Source of the DNA: DASUCS01 sp041166745
GTDB taxonomy: Bacteria > Actinomycetota > Acidimicrobiia > Acidimicrobiales > JACDCH01
Direction of reading: 5' to 3'
Length of the DNA: 64,000 bases
NCBI GenBank assembly: GCA_041166745.1
Contig: JBEEGH010000028.1
Span: 248,001 to 312,000 of the forward strand
The position numbers and the translations under genes are program-made. Under the pieces are notes generated by a model, which worked only from the letters and a program-made list of their open reading frames with translations, did not search any database and was not told where the DNA came from. Positions 51,907 through 58,800 of this stretch are shown in pieces; within the stretch, counting starts at the first letter, position 1, and each line of letters opens with the position of its first letter.

Positions 51907-53445
51907 ATGGGGTTCTTGCCTGCGTTCGAAGCCTTCGACTACGACGCCGCCCACCCAAAGGAAGCCTGCGGTGTTTTCGGTGTGTACGCACCCGGTCAGG
52001 CCGTCGCCCAACTGACCTATCTCGGACTGTTCGCGTTGCAGCATCGAGGGCAAGAAGCCGCCGGCATGGCGGTGAGCGACGGGAATGAGCTCATGGTGCT
52101 GAAGGAGCAGGGCCTCGTCGCCACGGTCTTCGACGATCGAAAGCTCGCACCGCTCACCGGTCATCTGGCAATCGGCCACACGCGCTATTCCACGACCGGC
52201 TCGAGCACGTGGGGCAATGCGCAACCCGTGTGGCGCAGCGTCGGCGAGACGGCCGAAGACACGAACCAGTTCGCGCTCGGGCACAACGGCAATCTCGTGA
52301 ACACCGAAGCGTTGGCCACCGAGGCGGGCATGTTCCCCGGCATGGTCACGAGCGACAGTGACGTCGTGGCGGAACTGCTCGCGAAGGAGATCGCGACGCA
52401 GCGCGATGAGCGCAGCGACGACCGCGCGCTCGAGCGAGCGTTGATGACCGTTCTGCCGATGCTCCGTGGCGCGTTCTCGCTCGTGTTGGCCGATGAGGGT
52501 CATGTCATCGGTGTTCGCGATCCGCACGGCTTCCGTCCGCTGTGTCTCGGCAAGCTCGAGAACGGCTGGGTGCTCGCCTCGGAGACGCCGGCGCTCGACA
52601 TCGTCGGCGCTCACTTCGTGCGTGAACTCGATCCCGGTGAGATGGTCGTGATCGATGCCACCGGCTACCGGTCGGTGCGTCCGTTCCCCGACTCCACCGT
52701 TGCACCGGCTCTGTGCCTCTTCGAGTTCGTGTACTTCGCTCGTCCCGACAGTCGCCTGTACGGGCGGGGAGTGCACCAAGCGCGTGTACGCATGGGCGAG
52801 CAACTCGCGGAGCAAGCCCCAGTCGAAGCCGACATGGTCATGGGTGTCCCCGAGTCCGGCGTACCCGCGGCCGAAGGCTTCGCCCGGGTGAGCGGCATTC
52901 CGTACGGTCAAGGGCTGGTCAAGAACCGCTACATCGGCCGTAGCTTCATCGCGCCGAGTCAGGCGCAACGCGAATCTGCCGTGCGCATGAAGCTCAATCC
53001 GTTGCGGGAGAACATCGCCGGGAAGCGTCTCGTTGTCGTCGACGACTCCATCGTTCGGGGCACGACACAACGCCAGCTGGTGAAGATGTTGCGCGAGGCC
53101 GGAGCGAGCGAGGTGCACTTGCGCATCACCTCACCGCCGATCAAGTGGCCGTGTTACTACGGCATCGACACCGGCGACAAAGGTGAGTTGATCGCTGCAC
53201 AGATGGAGCGCGAGGAGATCAAGGAGTACGTCGGGGCCGACAGCCTCGAGTACCTCGGTCTCGAGCGGTTGAAGGATTCCACGAACGCCGTCGGCGCTGG
53301 TTTCTGCGACGCCTGCTTCACCGGCAACTATCCGGTCGAGGTTCCGGTCAACCTGCGCAAGGAAGTGCTCGAGGGCAACACGATGCCGCCTGGCGAGCTC
53401 GAGCGCACCTTGCACGAGCCGCCGTTGTTGATGCCGGATGGGTGA
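51907..53445 (+). CDS. purF: Amidophosphoribosyltransferase PurF
   Basis: First enzyme of purine synthesis; makes phosphoribosylamine from PRPP and glutamine. It is a 512-residue protein. The N-terminal nucleophile is the Cys in EACGVFGVY after a propeptide of about 20 residues that must be removed. The PRPP loop is VVVDDSIVRGTT. Cysteines in PALCLFEFVY, KWPCYYGID and GFCDACF correspond to the four 4Fe-4S ligands of the Bacillus-type enzyme. The ATG at 51907 gives the expected propeptide. It restarts the purine series after the polysaccharide locus and overlaps purM by eight bases. Confidence 0.96.
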   Translation: MGFLPAFEAFDYDAAHPKEACGVFGVYAPGQAVAQLTYLGLFALQHRGQEAAGMAVSDGNELMVLKEQGLVATVFDDRKLAPLTGHLAIGHTRYSTTGSSTWGNAQPVWRSVGETAEDTNQFALGHNGNLVNTEALATEAGMFPGMVTSDSDVVAELLAKEIATQRDERSDDRALERALMTVLPMLRGAFSLVLADEGHVIGVRDPHGFRPLCLGKLENGWVLASETPALDIVGAHFVRELDPGEMVVIDATGYRSVRPFPDSTVAPALCLFEFVYFARPDSRLYGRGVHQARVRMGEQLAEQAPVEADMVMGVPESGVPAAEGFARVSGIPYGQGLVKNRYIGRSFIAPSQAQRESAVRMKLNPLRENIAGKRLVVVDDSIVRGTTQRQLVKMLREAGASEVHLRITSPPIKWPCYYGIDTGDKGELIAAQMEREEIKEYVGADSLEYLGLERLKDSTNAVGAGFCDACFTGNYPVEVPVNLRKEVLEGNTMPPGELERTLHEPPLLMPDG

Positions 53446-54475
53446 GTCGTACAAAGACGCCGGCGTCGACATCACCGCCGGAGAAGAAGCGGTCGAGGCA
53501 ATAAAAGAGGAAGTGCGATCGACCTACCGACCGGAGGTCATCGGTGACATCGGCGGGTTCGGCGGTCTGTTCGCTTTCCCGCAGCATCGCTACACAAATC
53601 CGGTGCTCGTCTCGTCAACCGACGGTGTCGGTACGAAGGCGCTGATCGCTCAAGCCGTCGGACAGTTCGAGACCATCGGCATCGACCTCGTGGCGATGTG
53701 CGTCGACGACCTTGTGTGCCAGGGCGCGGAGCCGCTGTTCTTCCTCGACTACATCGCAGTCGGCAAGCTCGATCCTGCGCACATCAAGCAGCTCGTCAAA
53801 GGCATCGCCGAAGGCTGCCGCACCGCCGGCTGCGCGCTCGTCGGTGGCGAGATGGCGGAACACCCCGGTGCGATGGAGCCCGGCGAGTTCGACCTCGTGG
53901 GCTTCGCCGTCGGCGTCGTCGAGCGCGATCGGCTCATCACGGGCGAGAACGTGCGTCCGGGCGATGTCCTCGTGGGATTGCGCTCACCGGGTCTTCGGTC
54001 GAACGGCTACTCCCTCGCCCGTCGGGTGCTGCTCGATCGCGGCGGTCGTGCGCTCGACGAGCCCGCCTTCGAAGGCGCGCATCACGATCTCGCGCAAGAG
54101 CTGTTGCGACCTTCGGTCATCTATGCACCTGCGGTGTTGGCGCTCCAGCACATCGTCGAGGTTCGAGCGGCCGCACACATCACCGGCGGAGGGATCCCCG
54201 GCAACTTGGCCCGCATGCTGCCTTCGGGCTGCGACGCCGTGGTCGATCGTTCCACCTGGGAGCCGCCGCGCATCTTCGACGAGATCCAGCGGCTCGGCGA
54301 CATCGACGACGCCGAGATGGCCAACGTGTTCAATCTCGGTATCGGAATGATCGTTGTCGTGCCAGCTGAAGACCTGCATCGAACCATCGATCTGCTGCAG
54401 GCCAAGGGCCACGCCCCGCGTGCGATCGGATCGGTCGAAGAGGGCGATGGGGGAGTACATCTCGTAGGGCGATAA
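53438..54475 (+). CDS. purM: AIR synthetase PurM
   Basis: Cyclises FGAM to aminoimidazole ribotide with ATP. The 345-residue protein has YKDAGVDITAGEEAVEAIK, the glycine-rich GDIGGFGGLFAF, SSTDGVGTKALIA, DLVCQGAEPLFFLDYIAVG, GGEMAEHPG and HITGGGIPGNLARMLP, all family hallmarks. The start lies eight bases inside purF, so the two are coupled. A receiver-domain gene begins 31 bases after its stop. Confidence 0.96.
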   Translation: MGESYKDAGVDITAGEEAVEAIKEEVRSTYRPEVIGDIGGFGGLFAFPQHRYTNPVLVSSTDGVGTKALIAQAVGQFETIGIDLVAMCVDDLVCQGAEPLFFLDYIAVGKLDPAHIKQLVKGIAEGCRTAGCALVGGEMAEHPGAMEPGEFDLVGFAVGVVERDRLITGENVRPGDVLVGLRSPGLRSNGYSLARRVLLDRGGRALDEPAFEGAHHDLAQELLRPSVIYAPAVLALQHIVEVRAAAHITGGGIPGNLARMLPSGCDAVVDRSTWEPPRIFDEIQRLGDIDDAEMANVFNLGIGMIVVVPAEDLHRTIDLLQAKGHAPRAIGSVEEGDGGVHLVGR

Positions 54476-54506
54476 CTTCTCGGCCCGGGCGACCGAAAGT
54501 AGAGCC

Positions 54507-54881
54507 ATGGCTCGCATACTCGTCGTTGACGACGAGCCCGACATCTTGTTGCTGCACAGGCTCAACCTCGAGGGCGCGGGTCACGAGGTGCTGCTCGCCG
54601 CGGACGGCCAGAAGGCGCTCGAACGCATCGGCACCGACCAGCCCGATTGCGTGGTGCTCGACGTGATGATGCCGGTGCTCGACGGATGGGGCGTGCTCGA
54701 AGCACTTCAGGATCGCAGCGACCCGCCACCTGTGCTCGTGGTGTCCGCCAAGTCGGCCGCCGCTGACATCGAGCATGCGCTGTCGATGGGAGCGAAGGCG
54801 TACCTGGCCAAGCCGTTCAACGCCCACACGTTGCTCGAAGAGGTCGCCAAGCTCGTCGCGACGGTCAACCCCGCCAGCTGA
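54507..54881 (+). CDS. Stand-alone response-regulator receiver protein
   Basis: CheY-like protein of 124 residues with no output domain. Acidic pocket VVDDEPD, phosphorylatable Asp in CVVLDVMMPVLDGW (about residue 54), Ser in VVSAKS and the conserved Lys in YLAKPFN are all present, so it should accept phosphate. No histidine kinase lies nearby. It follows purM closely and may be cotranscribed with it. Its stop overlaps the convergent zinc-ribbon gene by 17 bases. Confidence 0.92.
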   Translation: MARILVVDDEPDILLLHRLNLEGAGHEVLLAADGQKALERIGTDQPDCVVLDVMMPVLDGWGVLEALQDRSDPPPVLVVSAKSAAADIEHALSMGAKAYLAKPFNAHTLLEEVAKLVATVNPAS

Positions 54882-55173
54882 CGTTGCACCAAGTGCGGTG
54901 CTCGCACACGGGACAACGCATCCAGAAGTCGTGTTTGCGCAGCGGCACGAACAACGAACCGGTGAGCAAGCGCACCCCGACATCGGCGATCGGCACTCGA
55001 GCTCTCCCGTGACACGATGCACAGTCGACGACGACCGTTCCTGGCTCGTGGGGCCCGACCGAGAAGACGGCATTGCGACCATCGCGCGGGCGGCCGGGCT
55101 TGAGTGCCTCGGGCGGAGCGGTCACGGGCGCCTCGAACAGTGCGCGCTTTCCATCAGGATCGAAGCGCGTCAT
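54865..55173 (-). CDS. Small zinc-ribbon protein coupled to ParA
   Basis: Protein of 102 residues starting MTRFDPDGKRALF. Two CxxC pairs, in VVDCASCHGRARVP and WMRCPVCEHRTWC, form a probable zinc ribbon in the second half. No enzyme motif is seen. The ATG overlaps the TGA of the parA-like gene (ATGA), so both proteins are made together. The longer frame to 55791 is an antisense artefact across parA. Function is unknown; protein or nucleic-acid binding next to a ParA ATPase is plausible. Confidence 0.75.
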   Translation of the reverse strand: MTRFDPDGKRALFEAPVTAPPEALKPGRPRDGRNAVFSVGPHEPGTVVVDCASCHGRARVPIADVGVRLLTGSLFVPLRKHDFWMRCPVCEHRTWCNVSWRG

Positions 55174-55925
55174 GCAAATATCGCTTGCGCCAGCTGGCGG
55201 TAGGCCTCGGCTGCCTTCGACTTCGAGGAATGCGTGAGGATCGACCGTCCGCGTCCGGGCGCCTCCGCGACGCGAACCGACTTGGGCACGGGCGGCTCGA
55301 TGACTTCGAGGCCGTAGCGCGTGCGCACGTCGTTGATCACGGCTGCGGCCAGGTTCGTGCGGCCGTCGTACATCGTCGCTATCACACCGCGCACCGCGAG
55401 CTCGGAGTTGGTGTAGGCGCGCACGTCTTCGACGGTCTCGAGCAGTTGACCGACCCCGCGAGACGACAACGTCTCGCACTGCAACGGGATGAGTACCTCG
55501 CCGGCGGCGGTGAGCCCGTTGATGGTGCAGATGCCCAGCGATGGCGGGCAGTCGATGAGCACCGCGTCGTATTCTCCGAGCAACGGCTCGAGCGCGCGCC
55601 GCAGCACGTACTCGCGGCCCGTCTTCGAGAGCAGATGCACTTCCGCACCCGCCACATCGATCGTCGATGGCAACACGTGAAGGTCGTTGACCTTCACGAT
55701 CGCGTCGGCCGCCGAACAGCGTCCGAGGAGCACGTCGTGCAGCGAGCGTTCGAGCGCGTCGGGATCGGTGCCGGTGGACCACGTGAGACACGCCTGCGCA
55801 TCGAGATCGACGAGCAAGGTGCGCAGACCGCGCTCGACGAGCGCTGCGCCGAGCGAGTGGACTGTCGTGGTCTTGGCGACGCCGCCCTTCTGATTGGCGA
55901 CCGCCACCACTCGAGCTCGACCCAT
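55170..55925 (-). CDS. ParA/Soj-family ATPase
   Basis: Deviant Walker-type ATPase of 251 residues. It has VVAVANQKGGVAKTTTVHSL (both signature lysines), LLVDLDAQACLTW, VLIDCPPSLG and LIPLQCETLSSRGVGQLLETV. These are ParA/Soj hallmarks and separate it from MinD, which would carry a C-terminal amphipathic helix. No parB or parS-like gene is adjacent, so it is an orphan ParA that may position something other than the chromosome. Start ATG 55925 gives the normal N-terminus. It is divergent from pyrE by 32 bases. Confidence 0.92.
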   Translation of the reverse strand: MGRARVVAVANQKGGVAKTTTVHSLGAALVERGLRTLLVDLDAQACLTWSTGTDPDALERSLHDVLLGRCSAADAIVKVNDLHVLPSTIDVAGAEVHLLSKTGREYVLRRALEPLLGEYDAVLIDCPPSLGICTINGLTAAGEVLIPLQCETLSSRGVGQLLETVEDVRAYTNSELAVRGVIATMYDGRTNLAAAVINDVRTRYGLEVIEPPVPKSVRVAEAPGRGRSILTHSSKSKAAEAYRQLAQAIFA

Positions 55926-55957
55926 TGGTCCGAATCTTAGGGGTACCGTCGACGTTG

Positions 55958-56500
55958 ATGAATCAGGCACTTGTCGACCATTTGCTGAAGCACTCGGTGA
56001 AGCGCGGAGAGTTCACGTTGCGGTCAGGGAAGCAGAGCAACTGGTTCATCGACGCGAAGCAAACGACGTGCTCTCCCGACGGGATGCTCCTCGTGGCCGA
56101 CGCGTTCCTCGCGGTTCTGCCCGACGAGATCACGGCCGTAGGAGGCCTCACGATGGGCGCAGATGGCATCACGTTCTCGGTCGCGGCCATCGCCGCGACC
56201 CGGGGACGCATGCTGCGGAGCTTCAGCGTCCGCAAGGAGGAGAAGGATCATGGGGCCGGTGGGCGGATCGCCGGTGCGCTTCAGCCCGGCGATCGAGTGG
56301 CGCTCACCGACGATGCGATCACCCGGGGGGTGGCCTTTCTCGAAGCGGCCGCCGCAGTGCGCGCCGCCGGTGCGGAACCGGTCATCGCCATTCCCGTCGT
56401 CGATCGAGGGGGTACGGCCGCGGCCATGTGCGCCGCCGACGGCATCGCTTTCACCCCGCTCGTGACCGCCGTCGACCTTGGTTTCGACTACGAGGGCTGA
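55958..56500 (+). CDS. pyrE: Orotate phosphoribosyltransferase PyrE
   Basis: Makes OMP from orotate and PRPP in pyrimidine synthesis. The 180-residue product has HSVKRGEFTLRSGKQSNWFID (orotate-site lysine region), VGGLTMGAD, VRKEEKDHG (flexible loop) and the PRPP loop VALTDDAITRGVAFLEA. In the last, Arg replaces the second Thr of the usual DDVITTG, a variation worth noting but not disabling in itself. ATG at 55958 matches family length. It is convergent with the amino acid dehydrogenase gene across a long inverted repeat. Confidence 0.92.
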   Translation: MNQALVDHLLKHSVKRGEFTLRSGKQSNWFIDAKQTTCSPDGMLLVADAFLAVLPDEITAVGGLTMGADGITFSVAAIAATRGRMLRSFSVRKEEKDHGAGGRIAGALQPGDRVALTDDAITRGVAFLEAAAAVRAAGAEPVIAIPVVDRGGTAAAMCAADGIAFTPLVTAVDLGFDYEG

Positions 56501-56515
56501 CTCGAATCCCAGGCC

Positions 56516-56563
56516 AAATCCCATGCACACGCACACGTTTTTGTGTTCCTATGCATGGGATTT
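56516..56563. terminator. Inverted repeat between pyrE and the dehydrogenase gene, likely bidirectional terminator
   Basis: AAATCCCATGCA (56516-56527) pairs perfectly with TGCATGGGATTT (56552-56563). Inside, ACAC (56532-56535) can pair with GTGT (56542-56545) around a T-rich loop. The right arm lies within the last codons of the minus-strand gene, including sequence just before its TAG. The position between convergent stops fits a shared terminator, but no T run follows either arm. Confidence 0.5.
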
Positions 56564-57610
56564 CGCAGCGAGGCGTTGTTCGGCGAGGTGATCGGCGGCG
56601 GCGGCGGGGGTGATGCCCTGTTCGTCGGCGATGGCGAAGATCCGCAGCACGGTGTCGTGGATCGTCGCCACCCGCTTCCATGCACGGTCGCGGTGGTAGC
56701 CGTCGGAGCCGAGCTCGTCGGCGATGTTGATGACGCCGCCCGCGTTGACGACGTAGTCCGGCGCGTACAGCACACCAGCAGCGGCTAGCCGCTCGCCATC
56801 GGCCTCCGTCGCGAGCTGATTGTTCGCACAGCCGCAGACCGCGGCGCATCGCAGGGCGGGGATGCTGACCTCATTGATCGTGGCTCCGAGCGCGCATGGG
56901 CTCAAGACATCGCATTCGACCTGATGGATCGCGTCGGGATCGATGGTGCGCGCTCCGAGCTCGTCAGCGAGCGCCGCCGCGACGTCGCGGCGGACGTCGG
57001 CGAGCGTCAACTCGCAACCCGCCGCGGCGAGGTGGCGGGCCAGCGCGCTGCCGACCTTGCCGATTCCGGAGATCGCGACATGACGCCCTTCCAGGGTCGC
57101 CGAACCCCACAGCCGCTCGGCTACGGCCTTCAGCGCGTGGTACACGCCCCAGGCCGTGGCCGGTGACGGATCTCCGGAGCCACCGAGCGATTCGCTCACG
57201 CCGGTGACGTAGGGCGTGACCGTGCGGATGAGATCCATGTCGGCCTGGGTCGTGCCGACGTCCTCTGCCGTGAGGTAGCGACCGCCGAGCCGATCGATCA
57301 GCCGGCCGTATGCCCGAATCAGCTCGTCGGTGCGGATCGTGCGCGGATCTCCGATGATCACGGCCTTGGCGCCGCCCAGATCGTTCCCGCACGCGGCGTG
57401 CTTGTAGGTCATCCCCTTGGCCAGGCGGAGAACGTCGACCAGCGCGTCGTGCTCCGAGGCGAACGGATAGAACCGCGTTCCGCCGAGACCTGGCCCGAGC
57501 ACTGTCGAGTGAATGGCCACGATCGCCCGAAGCCCCGTCTCCTCGTCGGCTGCGAACGCGACGTGCTCGGCACCGTGCGTTGCCGCGAGATCGAGCAATT
57601 CGAAGCTCAT
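56549..57610 (-). CDS. Leucine/valine dehydrogenase
   Basis: Glu/Leu/Phe/Val-dehydrogenase family enzyme of 353 residues that oxidatively deaminates branched-chain amino acids with NAD. Substrate domain: GPGLGGTRFYPF, LAKGMTYKHAACGNDLGGAKAVI (two catalytic lysines) and TAEDVGTTQADM. Cofactor domain: VAISGIGKVGSALARHLAAAG. Length matches leucine and valine dehydrogenases. These enzymes supply branched 2-keto acids for catabolism or iso/anteiso fatty-acid primers. ATG at 57610; single-gene unit divergent from bldC. Confidence 0.92.
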   Translation of the reverse strand: MSFELLDLAATHGAEHVAFAADEETGLRAIVAIHSTVLGPGLGGTRFYPFASEHDALVDVLRLAKGMTYKHAACGNDLGGAKAVIIGDPRTIRTDELIRAYGRLIDRLGGRYLTAEDVGTTQADMDLIRTVTPYVTGVSESLGGSGDPSPATAWGVYHALKAVAERLWGSATLEGRHVAISGIGKVGSALARHLAAAGCELTLADVRRDVAAALADELGARTIDPDAIHQVECDVLSPCALGATINEVSIPALRCAAVCGCANNQLATEADGERLAAAGVLYAPDYVVNAGGVINIADELGSDGYHRDRAWKRVATIHDTVLRIFAIADEQGITPAAAADHLAEQRLAAKSHA

Positions 57611-57786
57611 CGAGGACGGACGCTACCGAGTGGGCCAATGCCGACAACGCCGGACTAGTCCCTGACAACCTCGCAAATGACCCCATCGGGCTATGGCTCG
57701 CTCGACGGCGCGCTCTTATCTTTCAGGGAGGAACCGGACATGCCGCCCACCGGGTCGCAGTCCATACGACAAAAGGACACGACCAA

Positions 57787-57993
57787 ATGGCGCAGACCGA
57801 CGACTTCGATGCACCCGAGGCGCTGTTGACCCCGTCAGAGGTCGCTGCTCTGTTCCGGGTCAACCCCAAGACCGTGACCCGCTGGGCCCGGGCCGGCAAG
57901 CTCACGGCCATCCGTACTCTCGGCGGCCACCGGCGCTTCCGTGTCTCGGAGATCCGCCGTTGCCTCGAAGAGATGTCCCGCGAAGAGGCCTGA
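57787..57993 (+). CDS. bldC: BldC-type MerR-like DNA-binding protein
   Basis: Small regulator of 68 residues, the same size as Streptomyces BldC. LLTPSEVAALFRVNPKTVTR is a winged helix-turn-helix, followed by WARAGKLTAIRTLGGHRRFR, nearly the BldC consensus. BldC binds tandem direct repeats and controls the timing of development in Streptomyces; in non-sporulating actinobacteria its role is less clear. ATG at 57787 follows AAAAGGA; a frame extending to 57580 overlaps the dehydrogenase start and is not needed. The gap of 176 bases before it probably holds its promoter. Confidence 0.94.
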   Translation: MAQTDDFDAPEALLTPSEVAALFRVNPKTVTRWARAGKLTAIRTLGGHRRFRVSEIRRCLEEMSREEA

Positions 57994-58013
57994 CCTCGAC
58001 GTAGTCGCGGTCG

Positions 58014-58430
58014 CTACAGCCGCACGACAACGAACAACATCGAGGCCTCGCACGCGACCTTTCCGTTGACCCGGGCCACCCCCGAGCCGCGCCCCGCGGT
58101 CGACCCGAGCTTGTCCATCGTGGTCTCGAGCTCGAGCGTGTCTCCGGGAACCACCTGGGCGCGGAAGCGGGCCTTGTCGATACCTCCGAACAGCGGCAAC
58201 TTGCCGGCGAAACGTTCGTCGCTCAACACGGCGATGCCTCCGAGCTGCGCGAGCGCCTCGACCATCAGCACGCCGGGCAGCGTGGGCCTACCTGGGAAGT
58301 GTCCGGCGAAGAACGCTTCGTCGCCGGTGAGATGCCACCGGCCGCGGGCAGAGACACCGGGCACGACCTCATCGATCTCGTCGATGAACAGAAACGGGTG
58401 ACGGTGGGGGAGCACCTCCTCAGGGCGCAT
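58014..58430 (-). CDS. fabZ: 3-hydroxyacyl-ACP dehydratase FabZ-like
   Basis: Hot-dog fold dehydratase of 138 residues. LPHRHPFLFIDEIDE holds the catalytic His and HFPGRPTLPGVLMVEALAQ the catalytic Glu, both in canonical context. It removes water from beta-hydroxyacyl-ACP in fatty-acid elongation. Its start lies 11 bases inside the receiver gene, which in turn overlaps the MMPL gene. No other fatty-acid synthesis gene is in the window, so it may serve a lipid exported by the MMPL protein. Convergent with bldC. Confidence 0.93.
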   Translation of the reverse strand: MRPEEVLPHRHPFLFIDEIDEVVPGVSARGRWHLTGDEAFFAGHFPGRPTLPGVLMVEALAQLGGIAVLSDERFAGKLPLFGGIDKARFRAQVVPGDTLELETTMDKLGSTAGRGSGVARVNGKVACEASMLFVVVRL

Positions 58431-58800
58431 CGCCGACCGCCTCCTTGATCGCTTCCTCGAGACGGTCGATGCCGTCGGCCTTCTCGCAGTACACGTAGCC
58501 CCGTCGTTGCGTCTCGCGACTCAATCGTTGATCGAAGAGCGAGCTGAAGATCACGATCGGTTGGTTCGGCCGCAGCTCACGGATCTCTTCGGCGACGTCG
58601 AGACCGTCGAGGTCGGGCATGACCTCGTCGAGCACCACGACGTGGGGATCGAGCGCCTCGATCTGCCCGAGCACATCGGTCGCCGTGGTTCTCCCAACCA
58701 CCTCGTAGCCCTCGTCAGTGAGGATGTTGCGCACCAGCGCCACCATCTTCGCGTCGTCGTCGATCAACAAGACGCGAATCCGGGAGCCGGTGGAGATCAC
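58420..58800 (-). CDS. Stand-alone response-regulator receiver protein
   Basis: CheY-like protein of 126 residues: VLLIDDDAKM, phospho-acceptor Asp in VVVLDEVMPDLDG, Ser in IFSSL and the conserved Lys in YCEKAD. No output domain is present. Its ATG overlaps the stop of the MMPL gene (ATGA), and it overlaps fabZ by 11 bases, so the three are one translationally coupled operon. No kinase gene is near. Confidence 0.9.
   Translation of the reverse strand: MISTGSRIRVLLIDDDAKMVALVRNILTDEGYEVVGRTTATDVLGQIEALDPHVVVLDEVMPDLDGLDVAEEIRELRPNQPIVIFSSLFDQRLSRETQRRGYVYCEKADGIDRLEEAIKEAVGDAP

Noticed and set aside
54865..55791. 308-codon minus-strand frame covering the zinc-ribbon gene
   Set aside because: Most of it is an Arg-rich shadow of parA in another frame; only the last 102 codons are coding.
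57580..57786. N-terminal extension of BldC
   Set aside because: The upstream in-frame sequence overlaps the dehydrogenase start and lacks similarity to BldC; the 68-residue form has its own ribosome-binding site.
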